A DNA stretch of 64,000 nucleotides, taken from positions 496,001-560,000 of the forward strand of contig NZ_JBLFEN010000001.1 in NCBI RefSeq assembly GCF_047345485.1, in the 5' to 3' direction. Positions 51,651 to 61,607 of this stretch are shown piece by piece; positions within the stretch are counted from its first letter, which is position 1; each line of letters begins with the position of its first letter. Below the pieces are notes generated by a model that saw only the letters and a list, made by a program, of their open reading frames with translations, was not told where the DNA came from and made no database searches. Origin of the DNA: Jejuia sp047345485. GTDB taxonomy: Bacteria > Bacteroidota > Bacteroidia > Flavobacteriales > Flavobacteriaceae. Both the position numbers and the translations under genes were made by a program.

Positions 51651-54103
51651 TAATCTAACTTTAAAGCCTGTTTTTGAATGCGTTGTATACGTTTTTCTAA
51701 ACTTTCATAACTCATGCTATGTCTTAAACTATCTACTTTTATAGGGAAACTTAAAGGCGTAAACCCTTTGGCTCGTTTCAATATGATTTTACTTTTAGAA
51801 ATACGCTCAAATGCGGCTTGTAAGCGCACTTCTTCTAATTGTTGATTAAATACCTCGGTATATGCTTGCCGTAATAATAAATTTTGTGGCTCATTATCTT
51901 CCAAAACTCTAAATATTAATCCAGATGATGATTGCAAACTTTTATTGTTCTGTCTCGCTCCTGGTCTAGATTGTACTACCAATCCTGCAATAACAGCAAT
52001 ATCTCTAAATTTTCGTGACGCCATTTCCGAAGCATTAATGCTTGCTGTAACATCTGCCATTAAATTTTCTTTTGAAAGGATGGTTTCTATGTTACTTTCG
52101 TCTAAAGGAAACGGTTGGTCGCTTAACAACTCAAATCCATAATCATTCATTGCAATGGTATAAGTTAAAGGTTTTATTTTACTCAATCTGTGTGCCATTA
52201 AAGCCGAAATTACTTCGTGTACCAATCGGCCTTCAAACGGATACATAAACAAATGATGCCCTTCTTTAGTATCAATCATTTCCACCAAAAACTCATTGCT
52301 TTTAGGAATATGAGATGATGCAGATTGTCGTGATATTAATGGATGTAAAAACTTGAGTTCTCGCTCTCGAATACCTGGAAACATAGCATCAGCCAACTTT
52401 TCTCTTAAAAAATGACTAAGATATGATGTTAATGGCAGCCTACCTCCCATCCAACTTGGTGTTATGGCATTTTTAGCTTTACTACGTTTTACAATAGCTG
52501 TCATGTCTTTTATTTTTATCAATTCTAAAACGCGTCCTGCTAAAACAAAACTAGCTTTTGGTTTTAATTTTGAAATAAAAAACTCTTCTATCATTCCAAT
52601 ATAGCCACCAGACATAAATTTTACACGTAACATGGCGTCACTAACAATAGCACCAATATTCATACGATGTAGCATACTAATACGCCTACTTTTTACTTTA
52701 TATATACCATCATCATCTTTAATTACTTTATGAAATTCTTCATAGGCTTTTAATGTAGTGCCGCCTTGTGTTACAAACTGCAAGCCCCAATTAAATTCAT
52801 CATCCGTTAGGTACGAAAACGCATGAGATTGTTTTAATATGTGATACGCTTCGTTTGCTTTAAACCCTTCGCCTACGGCTAAAGTAACCAGAAATTGTAC
52901 CATCACATCATAACACAACACCAGTGGGTGTCGCTCTTCAACTTTATTATTCTTAATGGCTTCTTTTAAAGCGGCTACTTCTATCAGTTCTAGAGAATGT
53001 GTGGGCACACAATATATTTTTGATACTTCGTAAGGTGAGTGCCCACTGCGGCCTGCGCGTTGCATAAAACGTGCTACGCCTTTTGCAGAACCTATTTGGA
53101 TGATACAATCCACAGGTTTAAAATCTACACCCAAATCTAAAGATGAGGTACAAATTACTGCTTTTAAATTACCTTCGGCAATGTTATCCTCAATCCAATG
53201 CCGTAATTTTAAATCGATAGATCCATGATGAATAGCGAGTTGACCAGCGAGTTCTGGAGCAGCTTCTAATATAATTTGATACCACAATTCACTTTGTCCG
53301 CGAGTATTTGTAAATATTAAAGTGGTATTATGTTTCTGAATAATGGGCACTATTTTAGAACTCATAGATTTCCCCAAATGTCCCGCCCAAGGCAATATTT
53401 CGACTTCATCTGGTAATACCGATTCTATTTTAATTTTCTTCTTTTCTTTAGCTGTAATCATTACCGCTTTTTTTCCTTCAAAAGGAATTAAAACATCAAG
53501 AGCATCTTTTAAATTTCCGATAGTAGCCGTAATACCCCAAATTTTAATATTTGGCGACAGCGTTAACAACCGTGATACTACCAATTCTGTAAGCACGCCG
53601 CGTTTGTTACCTAAAAGCTCATGCCACTCATCTACAACTACACACTGTAACGCCTTAAACCATCTAGAGTTTTTCTTTTGAGAAAATAAAAGGTGCATGG
53701 TTTCTGGGGTAGTTAGCAATAGATCGGGCATTAAACGTTCTTGTTTGCGCCTTATACTTGTAGGTGTATCGCCATTTCTAACTTGCACTTCCCAATCCAA
53801 TCCAATCTCGTCTACAACTGTTTTCATAGCTTTGGCTAGGTCCTTTGCTAAAGATCGTAGCGGACTTATCCATAACAGTTTCAATCCCTTTTTGTAACGC
53901 TCTGGGTGGTTTAAATAATCAACTAAAACACCTAAAAATACAGAAAATGTTTTTCCAAATCCTGTTGGCGCTACGACTACGCCGCTGTAGCCAATAGCAT
54001 ATTTTTTCCAAGTTTTTAATTGAAACTGAAACGGTGTTTGCCCCTTTTCTTCAAAGTAATTATGCACTATTTGGTAGCCGTCGCTATCTTCAAACTTTCC
54101 CAT
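51650..54103 (-). CDS. Ligase-associated Lhr-like DEXH-box helicase
   Basis: The 817-residue protein is an SF2 helicase of the Lhr-core group: Walker A APTGFGKT (about 41-48), box II DEWHELL, SATIGN-like motif III (GITATIGNL) and motif VI QRAGRSGH. The C-terminal part has Lhr-like winged-helix and core-extension features (IGMIEEFFISKLKP, FVLAGRVLELIKI). It is an ATP-driven 3'-5' translocase acting with its neighbours in end repair. Adjacent overlaps point to co-translation. Confidence 0.92.
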   Translation of the reverse strand: MGKFEDSDGYQIVHNYFEEKGQTPFQFQLKTWKKYAIGYSGVVVAPTGFGKTFSVFLGVLVDYLNHPERYKKGLKLLWISPLRSLAKDLAKAMKTVVDEIGLDWEVQVRNGDTPTSIRRKQERLMPDLLLTTPETMHLLFSQKKNSRWFKALQCVVVDEWHELLGNKRGVLTELVVSRLLTLSPNIKIWGITATIGNLKDALDVLIPFEGKKAVMITAKEKKKIKIESVLPDEVEILPWAGHLGKSMSSKIVPIIQKHNTTLIFTNTRGQSELWYQIILEAAPELAGQLAIHHGSIDLKLRHWIEDNIAEGNLKAVICTSSLDLGVDFKPVDCIIQIGSAKGVARFMQRAGRSGHSPYEVSKIYCVPTHSLELIEVAALKEAIKNNKVEERHPLVLCYDVMVQFLVTLAVGEGFKANEAYHILKQSHAFSYLTDDEFNWGLQFVTQGGTTLKAYEEFHKVIKDDDGIYKVKSRRISMLHRMNIGAIVSDAMLRVKFMSGGYIGMIEEFFISKLKPKASFVLAGRVLELIKIKDMTAIVKRSKAKNAITPSWMGGRLPLTSYLSHFLREKLADAMFPGIRERELKFLHPLISRQSASSHIPKSNEFLVEMIDTKEGHHLFMYPFEGRLVHEVISALMAHRLSKIKPLTYTIAMNDYGFELLSDQPFPLDESNIETILSKENLMADVTASINASEMASRKFRDIAVIAGLVVQSRPGARQNNKSLQSSSGLIFRVLEDNEPQNLLLRQAYTEVFNQQLEEVRLQAAFERISKSKIILKRAKGFTPLSFPIKVDSLRHSMSYESLEKRIQRIQKQALKLD

Positions 54104-55692
54104 TATTGTGCAAGAATTAAGCTTTTAACGGATGTAATGGTATCAATATCGGCTACGGTTTTATCTTTTCGCCAGCGTTTTATACGTGGAAAACGCAATG
54201 CTACTCCTGATTTATGGCGTTTACTAAGTGCTATACCTTCAAAAGCAATTTCAAAAACCAACTCCGCTTTAACGGTGCGTACAGGACCAAATTTTTCAAT
54301 CGCATTTTTATTTACCCATTTAGAAATCGCGGTTATTTCCTTATCAGTTAAACCAGAATAAGCCTTCGCTACCGTAACTAAACCATCATCTTTTTTAACA
54401 GCAAAAGTATAATCAGTGTATTTAGAACTTCGCCTACCACTACCCTTTTGGGCGTAAATCATAACAGCATCAATAGTTAACGGATCTACTTTCCATTTCC
54501 ACCAATCCCCCTTTTTTCTCCCAACATGATAGGGTGACGCTTTTTGTTTCAACATTAAACCTTCAGAATTTATGCTGCGTGCTTCTTCTCTTATGTTATT
54601 CAATTTATTCCAATCTTCAAACTTAATAATTTGTGATAATTTAATATGGTTTGGTAGTGAAATACTAGCAAACAATTGCTCTAAAATAGTACGTCGTTTT
54701 TCTAAAGCAACAGCTCTCACATCTTCACCATTAAACTCTAAAAGATCGTAGGCATAAAACCCGATAGGGACTTCTTCTAGTAATTTTTTTGATATATTTT
54801 TTCGATTTAACCGTTTCTGTAAATCATTGAATAATAAAATATTACTATCCTTTAGTGCAAGTATTTCTCCATCTATCACAAAATCGTCATTAAACTGATG
54901 CATTACAGTTTCTATTTCAGGAAATTGCTGTGTTACTAACTCTTCGCCGCGAGACCAAATATAAATTTCACCATTGCGTTTTACCACTTGCCCACGAATG
55001 CCATCCCACTTATATTCTACTTGCCATTCATTTACTGTTCCTAATGCCTGCAAATCCTTTTCTAAAGCATACGCCAAACAAAACGGATAAGGTTTAGAAT
55101 TATCATAATTAATATGATCGCCATGTAGTAGCTCATCAAAAGAAATTTCATTAACATCCCAATTCCCTATAATACTGTGCATGAGTTGATTGGCATCTAT
55201 ACCTGAAAATTTAGCCAAAGCATTCACTAAGGTTTTTTTGGATACGCCAATTCTAAAACTCCCACCAATGAGTTTATTAAAAATAAAACGCTCTTGCATA
55301 TTAAGTCCAGACCAGGCGTGTAAAACGTAAGCTTTTTTGTCTTCATCAGATTTTGATTTTAGCGCAATAATATCCTGCATCCAAGCTTCTAAAGGCTTAT
55401 CAATACGATGCGAAGGTTCTGGCAACAATAGCGCTAAAGTTTCTCCCAAATCGCCAACAGTGCTATAACTTTCTAAAAACAACCACTCTGGTAATGCTAC
55501 AAGTTCCATACACCACTGTTTCATAAGTGTAGATTTTACAGGGCGTGGTGGGCGTTTTCCTGTAAATATCGAAATAAGCCACAATTTATCCTTATCTGTA
55601 GCATTTTTAAAATAATCAACCAAAGCTTGAATTTTAGCATTGGTTTTATTGGTAATTTCTACTGTGCTAATCAGGTTTACAAAGTCTCTCAT
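54103..55692 (-). CDS. ATP-dependent DNA ligase (LigB-type)
   Basis: The 529-residue protein has an N-terminal helical domain, the adenylation core with the Lys nucleophile in YKWDGIRGQVV (KxDG motif) and then the other ligase motifs (FVIDGEILAL, IGFYAYDLLEFNG, EGLMLKQ, WWKWKVDPLTIDAVMIYA). An OB-fold ends it. It belongs to the LigB/'LigC' bacterial ATP-ligases linked to Lhr-core helicase, MPE and MBL exonuclease. It overlaps the exonuclease gene by 4 bp and the helicase by 1 bp. Confidence 0.92.
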   Translation of the reverse strand: MRDFVNLISTVEITNKTNAKIQALVDYFKNATDKDKLWLISIFTGKRPPRPVKSTLMKQWCMELVALPEWLFLESYSTVGDLGETLALLLPEPSHRIDKPLEAWMQDIIALKSKSDEDKKAYVLHAWSGLNMQERFIFNKLIGGSFRIGVSKKTLVNALAKFSGIDANQLMHSIIGNWDVNEISFDELLHGDHINYDNSKPYPFCLAYALEKDLQALGTVNEWQVEYKWDGIRGQVVKRNGEIYIWSRGEELVTQQFPEIETVMHQFNDDFVIDGEILALKDSNILLFNDLQKRLNRKNISKKLLEEVPIGFYAYDLLEFNGEDVRAVALEKRRTILEQLFASISLPNHIKLSQIIKFEDWNKLNNIREEARSINSEGLMLKQKASPYHVGRKKGDWWKWKVDPLTIDAVMIYAQKGSGRRSSKYTDYTFAVKKDDGLVTVAKAYSGLTDKEITAISKWVNKNAIEKFGPVRTVKAELVFEIAFEGIALSKRHKSGVALRFPRIKRWRKDKTVADIDTITSVKSLILAQ

Positions 55693-56708
55693 GCATTAGC
55701 CGTTTCAGTAGTTTCAACATCATTTAACTGCTCTTCGCCATATTCGGTTTTAACCTCTGCGGAAGGGATTCCTATTTCATTTAAATATTTAGAAAATATA
55801 GCCTGTGAGCCATGGGTAACGTATACTTTTTCGGCATCTGTGGCTTTAACTGCACTTATAAGTCCATCCCAATCGGCATGATCGCTCACTGGGAAACCAG
55901 CATCTACAGCTTTCCAGCGCCTATTGCCTCTTATTTGCATCCATCCAGAACATACTGCTGTAGCTGCATTAGGAATACGTTTTAACAACCGAGACCCTAA
56001 AAGGGATGGTGGTAAAATCACTATTTTATTTTGAATGTCGTTTTTATTAAAATCGGCTGTAATCAGCTTAGTTTCTGGTAATTTTATAGCAACTGTATTT
56101 AGTGCTTCATTTAAATTGTGAATAGCACGATGCACAAATAACTCATCTACACCTTCTAGCATTTTCATGATACGCTGTGCTTTACCTAAAGAATAGCCTA
56201 AAAACACACTTGTTCTGTTATTTGCCTGATTTGCAGCTATCCAATTCTGCATTTGTTGTTTTAAAACAACTTCTGGCAGCCATTTGTAAATAGGAAGTCC
56301 AAAGGTGCTTTCAGTAATAAATTCATGACATTTTACAGGTTCAAAAGGTATTGTTAAATCGTCTGATGTTGTTTTATAATCTCCAGTAAAAACCACGACA
56401 AATCCCTTATATTCTAATCTAATTTGAGCAGAACCAATTATATGACCCGCTGGATGAAAACTTACACGCACACCATTAATCACTTTTGGGTCGTTATACC
56501 CTAAACTTTCTATAGAAATATCTTTATTAATGCGATGTAGTAATACGGGTTTGGAATGGTGGTGACATAAATAATGTTTCATACCCCAACGCGCATGGTC
56601 GGCATGCCCATGCGAAATAATTGCATAATCTACCGGAAACCATGGATCTAAATAAAATTTTCCAGGGATACAGTAAATACCTTTTTTAGTAAACTTAACG
56701 AGTTTCAA
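55689..56708 (-). CDS. Ligase-associated MBL-fold exonuclease
   Basis: The 339-residue protein is a beta-CASP/metallo-beta-lactamase nuclease: YAIISHGHADHARWG (HxHxDH), VVFTGDYKTTSDD and FHPAGHIIGSAQI. Its family is named ligase-associated DNA damage response exonuclease. It is first in the operon, so the order is exonuclease, ligase, helicase, phosphoesterase, as in other bacteria with this four-gene repair set. Confidence 0.92.
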   Translation of the reverse strand: MKLVKFTKKGIYCIPGKFYLDPWFPVDYAIISHGHADHARWGMKHYLCHHHSKPVLLHRINKDISIESLGYNDPKVINGVRVSFHPAGHIIGSAQIRLEYKGFVVVFTGDYKTTSDDLTIPFEPVKCHEFITESTFGLPIYKWLPEVVLKQQMQNWIAANQANNRTSVFLGYSLGKAQRIMKMLEGVDELFVHRAIHNLNEALNTVAIKLPETKLITADFNKNDIQNKIVILPPSLLGSRLLKRIPNAATAVCSGWMQIRGNRRWKAVDAGFPVSDHADWDGLISAVKATDAEKVYVTHGSQAIFSKYLNEIGIPSAEVKTEYGEEQLNDVETTETANA

Positions 56709-56847
56709 TCACTTTTTTTTATAAAAATACGGATTATCTAGCTTATAATTTGATTGGGTTAATATCGAGCAAAAATGAGTTAAGATTGAGCAAAAGAAAA
56801 TACTACCTTGTGTTTTGTAATACTATTTTAAAAAATAATATAAATAT

Positions 56848-58509
56848 ATGAAGGTATCCGACCTTATAGTAAAAGCATTAGAAAACGAAGGTGTAGAATA
56901 TATTTTTGGTTTACCAGGAGAAGAAAATCTAGATCTTTTAGAATCTATTAGAACATCTGAAAAGATAACATTTATTTTAGTTAGGCACGAGCAAGGTGCT
57001 GGATTTATGGCGGCAACCTATGGCAGACTTACTGGTAAAGCTGGCGTATGCATGTCTACGCTAGGTCCTGGCGCTACCAATTTAGTAACCACAGCAGCCT
57101 ATGCTCAATTAGGCGCTATGCCAATGGTAATGCTTACAGGGCAAAAGCCTATAAAAGCTAGTAAGCAAGGTAAATTTCAAATAATTGACGTGGTAGAAAT
57201 GATGCAACCACTAACAAAATTTACCAAACAAATAACTCATGGCGCGCATGCACCTGCCACCATTAGAGAAGCATTTAGGTTGGCTCAAGAAGAACGCCCT
57301 GGTGCTGTTCATATTGAAATTCCTGAAGATATTGCACAGGAAACAGTAGATACACCAAGACTGTTTGATGTGGTAGATTATAGAATTCCTGATGCCTCAA
57401 ACGAAACACTTAAACAAGCTGCCCACGTAATTAAATATGCTAAAAAACCATTACTATTAATTGGTGCTAGTGCCAACCGAAAACGTGCAAGTAAGGCATT
57501 GGAAAACTTTGTAAATGCCTTAGGTATACTGTTTTTTAATACGCAAATGGGAAAAGGTATTATAGACGAACGCAACCCAAACTATTTAGGAACAGCTGCT
57601 CTTTCTGATCATGATTTTGTACATGAAGCCGTTGATAACGCTGATTTGATAATAAACGTAGGTCATGATACAATTGAAAAACCTCCATTTTTTATGGAAA
57701 CAGACGATGATAGAAAAGTGATTCATATTAATTATTTTGCTGCTGAAATTGATGCGTTATATTTTCCACATCTTAACGTAATTGGGGATATAGCAGGAAG
57801 TATCAATAGTTTGACTGAACTTTTAAAACCCGTTGCCAAATCATGGCACAATGATTTTTTTTTAAAAGTAAAGCATAATGTAAATAGTCATTTAAAAAAG
57901 TATGAAGAAGATGATCGCTTTCCTATACTACCCCAACGCCTTGTTAATGTGGTACGCCACACACTACCTGATGATGGTATAGTAACCTTAGATAATGGCA
58001 TTTATAAAATTTGGTTTGCTAGAAACTATCCTGCTTACAAGCAAAATAGCCTTATTCTAGATAATGCGCTAGCAACCATGGGTGCAGGATTACCTTCTGC
58101 AATTATGGCTAAACTGCTTTATCCTAATAAAAAAGTAATATCTGTAAATGGTGATGGTGGATTTATGATGAATTCTCAAGAAATAGAAACTGCTATCCGT
58201 TTAAAATTAGATTTAGTAGTTATTATACTTAATGATAGTGCTTACGGGATGATAGAATGGAAACAAGAAGATGAAGGTTTTACGTCTTATGGATTAACCT
58301 ATAAAAATCCAGATTTTGTAACATATGCTGAGAGTTTTGGTGCTACAGGTCACAGACCAAACTCTGTTGAGCACTTTAATGAGATTTTAACCGAGGCCCT
58401 TAACGCTAAAGGTATACACATTATAGATTTAGCGGTAGACTATTCGCTAAATCATAAAATATTAAATGTATTAATAAAAGAATTTTCAAATAATTTAGAA
58501 AAGAAATAA
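56848..58509 (+). CDS. TPP-dependent enzyme of the acetolactate synthase/2-oxoacid decarboxylase family
   Basis: The 553-residue protein has the TPP-enzyme layout: N-terminal PYR domain (LENEGVEYIFGLPGEENLDLLE with catalytic Glu in RHEQGAGFMA), central domain, and C-terminal PP domain with GDGGFMMNSQEIETA and NDSAYGMIEWKQ. Annotators would call it acetolactate synthase. It is immediately followed by succinate-semialdehyde dehydrogenase (stop and start adjoin), the arrangement of cyanobacterial 2-oxoglutarate decarboxylase with SSADH, so 2-oxoglutarate could be its substrate. No small (ACT) subunit gene is nearby, which also speaks against biosynthetic AHAS. Confidence 0.85.
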   Translation: MKVSDLIVKALENEGVEYIFGLPGEENLDLLESIRTSEKITFILVRHEQGAGFMAATYGRLTGKAGVCMSTLGPGATNLVTTAAYAQLGAMPMVMLTGQKPIKASKQGKFQIIDVVEMMQPLTKFTKQITHGAHAPATIREAFRLAQEERPGAVHIEIPEDIAQETVDTPRLFDVVDYRIPDASNETLKQAAHVIKYAKKPLLLIGASANRKRASKALENFVNALGILFFNTQMGKGIIDERNPNYLGTAALSDHDFVHEAVDNADLIINVGHDTIEKPPFFMETDDDRKVIHINYFAAEIDALYFPHLNVIGDIAGSINSLTELLKPVAKSWHNDFFLKVKHNVNSHLKKYEEDDRFPILPQRLVNVVRHTLPDDGIVTLDNGIYKIWFARNYPAYKQNSLILDNALATMGAGLPSAIMAKLLYPNKKVISVNGDGGFMMNSQEIETAIRLKLDLVVIILNDSAYGMIEWKQEDEGFTSYGLTYKNPDFVTYAESFGATGHRPNSVEHFNEILTEALNAKGIHIIDLAVDYSLNHKILNVLIKEFSNNLEKK

Positions 58510-59877
58510 ATGAGTAAATCGATATCAACAAATCCTGCAACTGAAGAACACATAGCGGAATACGAAAGATTAACAGAACACCAACTTAAAACTAAATTAG
58601 TTGCTGCAAACGAAGCATTTCAATCTTGGAAAAAAACATCTTACGATGAGCGTGCCAAATTAATGCGAAAACTGTCTGATATTTTTGAAAAAAATAAAAA
58701 CACCTATGCGCTTCTTGCAACCCAAGAAATGGGTAAGACGCTTGAGCAGTCTGTCAAAGAAATAGAAAAATGCATCTGGATATGCAATTATTATGCAGAT
58801 AACACCTCAAAAATTTTAGAAGACACAATTGTTAAAACTGAAGCTTCTAAAAGTTATGTAACTTATCAACCTTTAGGTGTAATTTTGGCGGTTATGCCTT
58901 GGAATTTCCCGTTCTATCAAGTAGTTCGTTTTTTAATACCAACGCTTATGGCTGGTAATGTAGGTGTATTAAAACATGCTTCTAACGTTCAAGGTTGTGC
59001 TTTTGCTTTAGAGTCTGCTATAAAACAGGCGGAATTTCCAGACGCTGTATTTACAAACTTAAATATTGGTTCTAATGCGGTAGAAGCTGTTATAAAACAT
59101 GATGCTGTTGTTGCTGTAACACTTACAGGAAGTGCACCCGCAGGTAAAGCGGTAGCTGCTTTAGCTGGTAAACACCTTAAAAAGTCTGTTTTGGAACTTG
59201 GTGGTAGTGATCCCTACATTATTTTAGAAGATGCAGATTTAGATGAAACTACGGATATAGCCACATACGGTAGACTTCAAAACAATGGGCAAACCTGTAT
59301 TGCAGCTAAACGATTCATTGTTTTAGATGAAGTTTATGATGATTTCATAAACGCATTTACAAAAAAAATGAAAGAGGCTAAAATGGGAAGCCCGAAAGAT
59401 TCTGACACGTATTACGGACCATTAGCACGAATAGACCTAAGAGATGAATTGCATGAACAGGTTAAAAAAACCATAGCACAAGGTGGAAAGTTAATACTTG
59501 GTGGTGAAATTCCTGAGCGTTCTGGAGCATATTATCCTGCTACTATTCTTTCAGAATTAAAACCTGGTATGGAAGCTTTTGATGAAGAGTTATTCGGGCC
59601 TGTAGCCTCAGTAATTCGCGCTAAAGACGAAGCGGAAGCCATAGCGTTAGCCAATACCTCTAAATTTGGTTTAGGTGCTGGTGTTTTTACTAGTAATAAA
59701 ACCCGAGGTGAAAAAGTGGCATTACAACTAGAATCTGGAAATTGCTTTGTAAATAAATTAGTAGCTTCTGATCCGCGATTACCGTTTGGTGGGATAAAAA
59801 CTAGTGGTTATGGTAGAGAACTTGCTGATAATGGTATTAAAGAGTTTGTAAATACCAAGACTGTTTGGGTTAATTAG
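58510..59877 (+). CDS. NAD(P)-dependent succinate-semialdehyde dehydrogenase
   Basis: The 455-residue aldehyde dehydrogenase has VMPWNFPFYQVVRF, FTGS-like VALTGSAPAGKAVA (here VTLTGSAP), VLELGGSDPYIIL (Glu) and the catalytic Cys in NNGQTCIAAKRFIV. The size and NNGQTC motif suit the SSADH (GabD/SsdH-like) group. Its ATG follows the preceding stop TAA without a gap, so the two are made together; a two-step 2-oxoglutarate to succinate bypass is likely. Confidence 0.9.
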   Translation: MSKSISTNPATEEHIAEYERLTEHQLKTKLVAANEAFQSWKKTSYDERAKLMRKLSDIFEKNKNTYALLATQEMGKTLEQSVKEIEKCIWICNYYADNTSKILEDTIVKTEASKSYVTYQPLGVILAVMPWNFPFYQVVRFLIPTLMAGNVGVLKHASNVQGCAFALESAIKQAEFPDAVFTNLNIGSNAVEAVIKHDAVVAVTLTGSAPAGKAVAALAGKHLKKSVLELGGSDPYIILEDADLDETTDIATYGRLQNNGQTCIAAKRFIVLDEVYDDFINAFTKKMKEAKMGSPKDSDTYYGPLARIDLRDELHEQVKKTIAQGGKLILGGEIPERSGAYYPATILSELKPGMEAFDEELFGPVASVIRAKDEAEAIALANTSKFGLGAGVFTSNKTRGEKVALQLESGNCFVNKLVASDPRLPFGGIKTSGYGRELADNGIKEFVNTKTVWVN

Positions 59878-60067
59878 TAAAAACATACACTTACAAATAG
59901 TTATAAATCATTTTAATAAAATATTTTACAAGAACCTAAATAAAATATTCTTTTGATTCATTTAGTAAACTAACAGTAATCATATAGATTAAAATTTTCA
60001 GTATTGAGGTTAATACCCATCAAGTAATCTCTGTATTTTTGAATGAAACAAAAAACACACTATTATT

Positions 60068-60229
60068 ATGTCTATTTTAACAATTTTACTAAATATTTTA
60101 TTACCACCCGTAGCTGTTGTACTTCAACATGGTGTTGGTGGTAAATTTTTAATCAGTATTATATTAACACTTATTGGCTGGCTTCCTGGAGTTGTCCATG
60201 CATTTTATGTGAATAGCAAAAAAGTGTAA
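60068..60229 (+). CDS. YqaE/Pmp3 family small membrane protein
   Basis: A 53-codon gene coding for a two-helix hydrophobic protein: ILTILLNILLPPVAVVLQHG, then a Gly-Lys turn and LISIILTLIGWLPGVVHAFYV. This is the Pmp3/YqaE (PF01679) pattern, linked to membrane and ion stress. It stands alone, with a terminator 23 bp downstream. It is preceded by a 190-bp AT-rich stretch with no other feature. Confidence 0.92.
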   Translation: MSILTILLNILLPPVAVVLQHGVGGKFLISIILTLIGWLPGVVHAFYVNSKKV

Positions 60230-60251
60230 TGATTAAAAAACAGATTGATAT

Positions 60252-60283
60252 AAAAAAAAGAGGAGCCATTTGCTCCTCTTTTC
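60252..60283 (+). terminator. Bidirectional terminator between yqaE-like and hsp20 genes
   Basis: AAAAGAGGAGC / GCTCCTCTTTT, 11 bp, loop CATTT, with A and T runs on both sides, so it ends both convergent transcripts. Confidence 0.9.
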
Positions 60284-60302
60284 TAGCTATGTTATTTAAA
60301 AT

Positions 60303-60761
60303 CTAAGAAATTTTAATAGTACGTGCAGGCTTTGGTTTAGCCTCCTCACGCTTAGGAAGTTGAATACTTAAAACACCATCTTTATATGCAGCTTCTATTT
60401 TACCATAATTAATAGAATCAGGTAAGGTAAAAGTTCTTTTAAATGACGTATATCCAAACTCTCTTCTTGTGTAGTTTTCTTCATTTTCACTACCCTCAGC
60501 TTTAGTGTCAGCAGAAATAGTTAATACATCATTATCTAAATCGATATTGATATCTTCTTTTTTCATTCCTGGAATAGCTAAATCCACAAAGTAGTCGTCT
60601 TTAGTTTCTCTAATATTTACCTTTGGCAAGGTAATTCCTGTATTCGGAAATGTAGTTGGTAGCGTTTTTAAACCAAAGAAATCGTCCATGAAATTAGACC
60701 AATTGTTGTGTGATAAATTTTTAGTGCTACCGTTTTTTGAAATATTCATTAATGTGCTCAT
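60303..60761 (-). CDS. Hsp20/alpha-crystallin small heat-shock protein
   Basis: I chose the ATG giving MSTLMNISKNG (152 residues); an ATG 90 bases upstream would add a tail without family match. Residues about 45-152 are the alpha-crystallin domain (VNIRETKDDYFVDLAIPGMKK, then ISADTKAEG and GVLSIQLPKRE), ending in the TIKIS I-x-I motif that docks neighbours. It holds unfolded proteins. The gene is convergent to yqaE, both stress-type genes. Confidence 0.92.
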   Translation of the reverse strand: MSTLMNISKNGSTKNLSHNNWSNFMDDFFGLKTLPTTFPNTGITLPKVNIRETKDDYFVDLAIPGMKKEDINIDLDNDVLTISADTKAEGSENEENYTRREFGYTSFKRTFTLPDSINYGKIEAAYKDGVLSIQLPKREEAKPKPARTIKIS

Positions 60762-60959
60762 AATACTATTTTTTAAATTAAATTTTTGAATTTTTTCTAT
60801 TAAAGAAGTCCTTTCTAAACTTCTGTTACATATGAGCAAATGAAATACCAAAGTGAAATAAACTGGTTTTTAACATGAATATTCACAAAAAACAAGACAT
60901 TATGTCTTTTTTAGTAGTTAAACAAATGACAAATAGTCATTAATTAAAAGATAATAGAA

Positions 60960-61523
60960 TTAAGACTGATTTTTAGTTTCATCTATCGGTGATACTTCAC
61001 CTGAATATCTAATAGTGAATCGCGAAGTACCATTTAATATAATTTGGCTTTTCATATTAGGAAACACTACAACAATAACGTTGAAATTTTCTGAGTTATT
61101 ACTTTTAGCATTAAACGATATAATCTTTCTATCGTTTTTCCCAACTTTTTCTTCATAATCCTCCATCAAACCATTAAACTGTATTGCACTATCGGTACCA
61201 TTATAGGCTACTTGCATTTGTCTTTCGCCAAAAAATGGTAAATAAGACGTAACACTATCGCCCTTTATAGTAAAAAAATTAGAATTCCCTACTAAATTAA
61301 TAGCGCCAGCGTTACTTCCAGGAGGCAACAAACCTGAGTTTAAAACTTGAGCAGTGGCAGCAGTTAATTGCGGTTGCGCCCAGTTACTTTCAATAGTATA
61401 ATTTCTCGAACTTATCAACGCATTGAATTCTTCAATTTGAGAGGCTGTCAGTATATTTTTTGAAGATTTACAACTAAATGACAGAGCTATTATTACAACT
61501 AGACAAAAACCCATGTGTTTCAT
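60960..61523 (-). CDS. DUF4251 lipoprotein
   Basis: The 187-residue protein has a lipoprotein signal (MKHMGFCLVVIIALSFSCKSS, Cys18) and the DUF4251 pattern: FNALISSRNYTIESNWAQP, then SYLPFFGERQMQVAYNGTDSAIQFNG and a C-terminal SGEVSPI. It is a Bacteroidota-specific envelope protein of unknown role. Confidence 0.88.
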   Translation of the reverse strand: MKHMGFCLVVIIALSFSCKSSKNILTASQIEEFNALISSRNYTIESNWAQPQLTAATAQVLNSGLLPPGSNAGAINLVGNSNFFTIKGDSVTSYLPFFGERQMQVAYNGTDSAIQFNGLMEDYEEKVGKNDRKIISFNAKSNNSENFNVIVVVFPNMKSQIILNGTSRFTIRYSGEVSPIDETKNQS

Positions 61524-61607
61524 AATCTATTTTTATTTCAATTTACAAAATAGATTAATTGTGTTGTAATAAATAATAGTTAAAAAAACTCAATGAGATG
61601 GCTAACG

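Noticed and set aside
53343..53681. Open frame of 112 codons opposite the helicase gene
   Set aside because: It is the antisense shadow of a conserved helicase, with no promoter and no family match.
60762..60851. N-terminal extension of Hsp20 (30 residues)
   Set aside because: The added residues have no small-heat-shock similarity; the ATG at 60761 gives the usual length.
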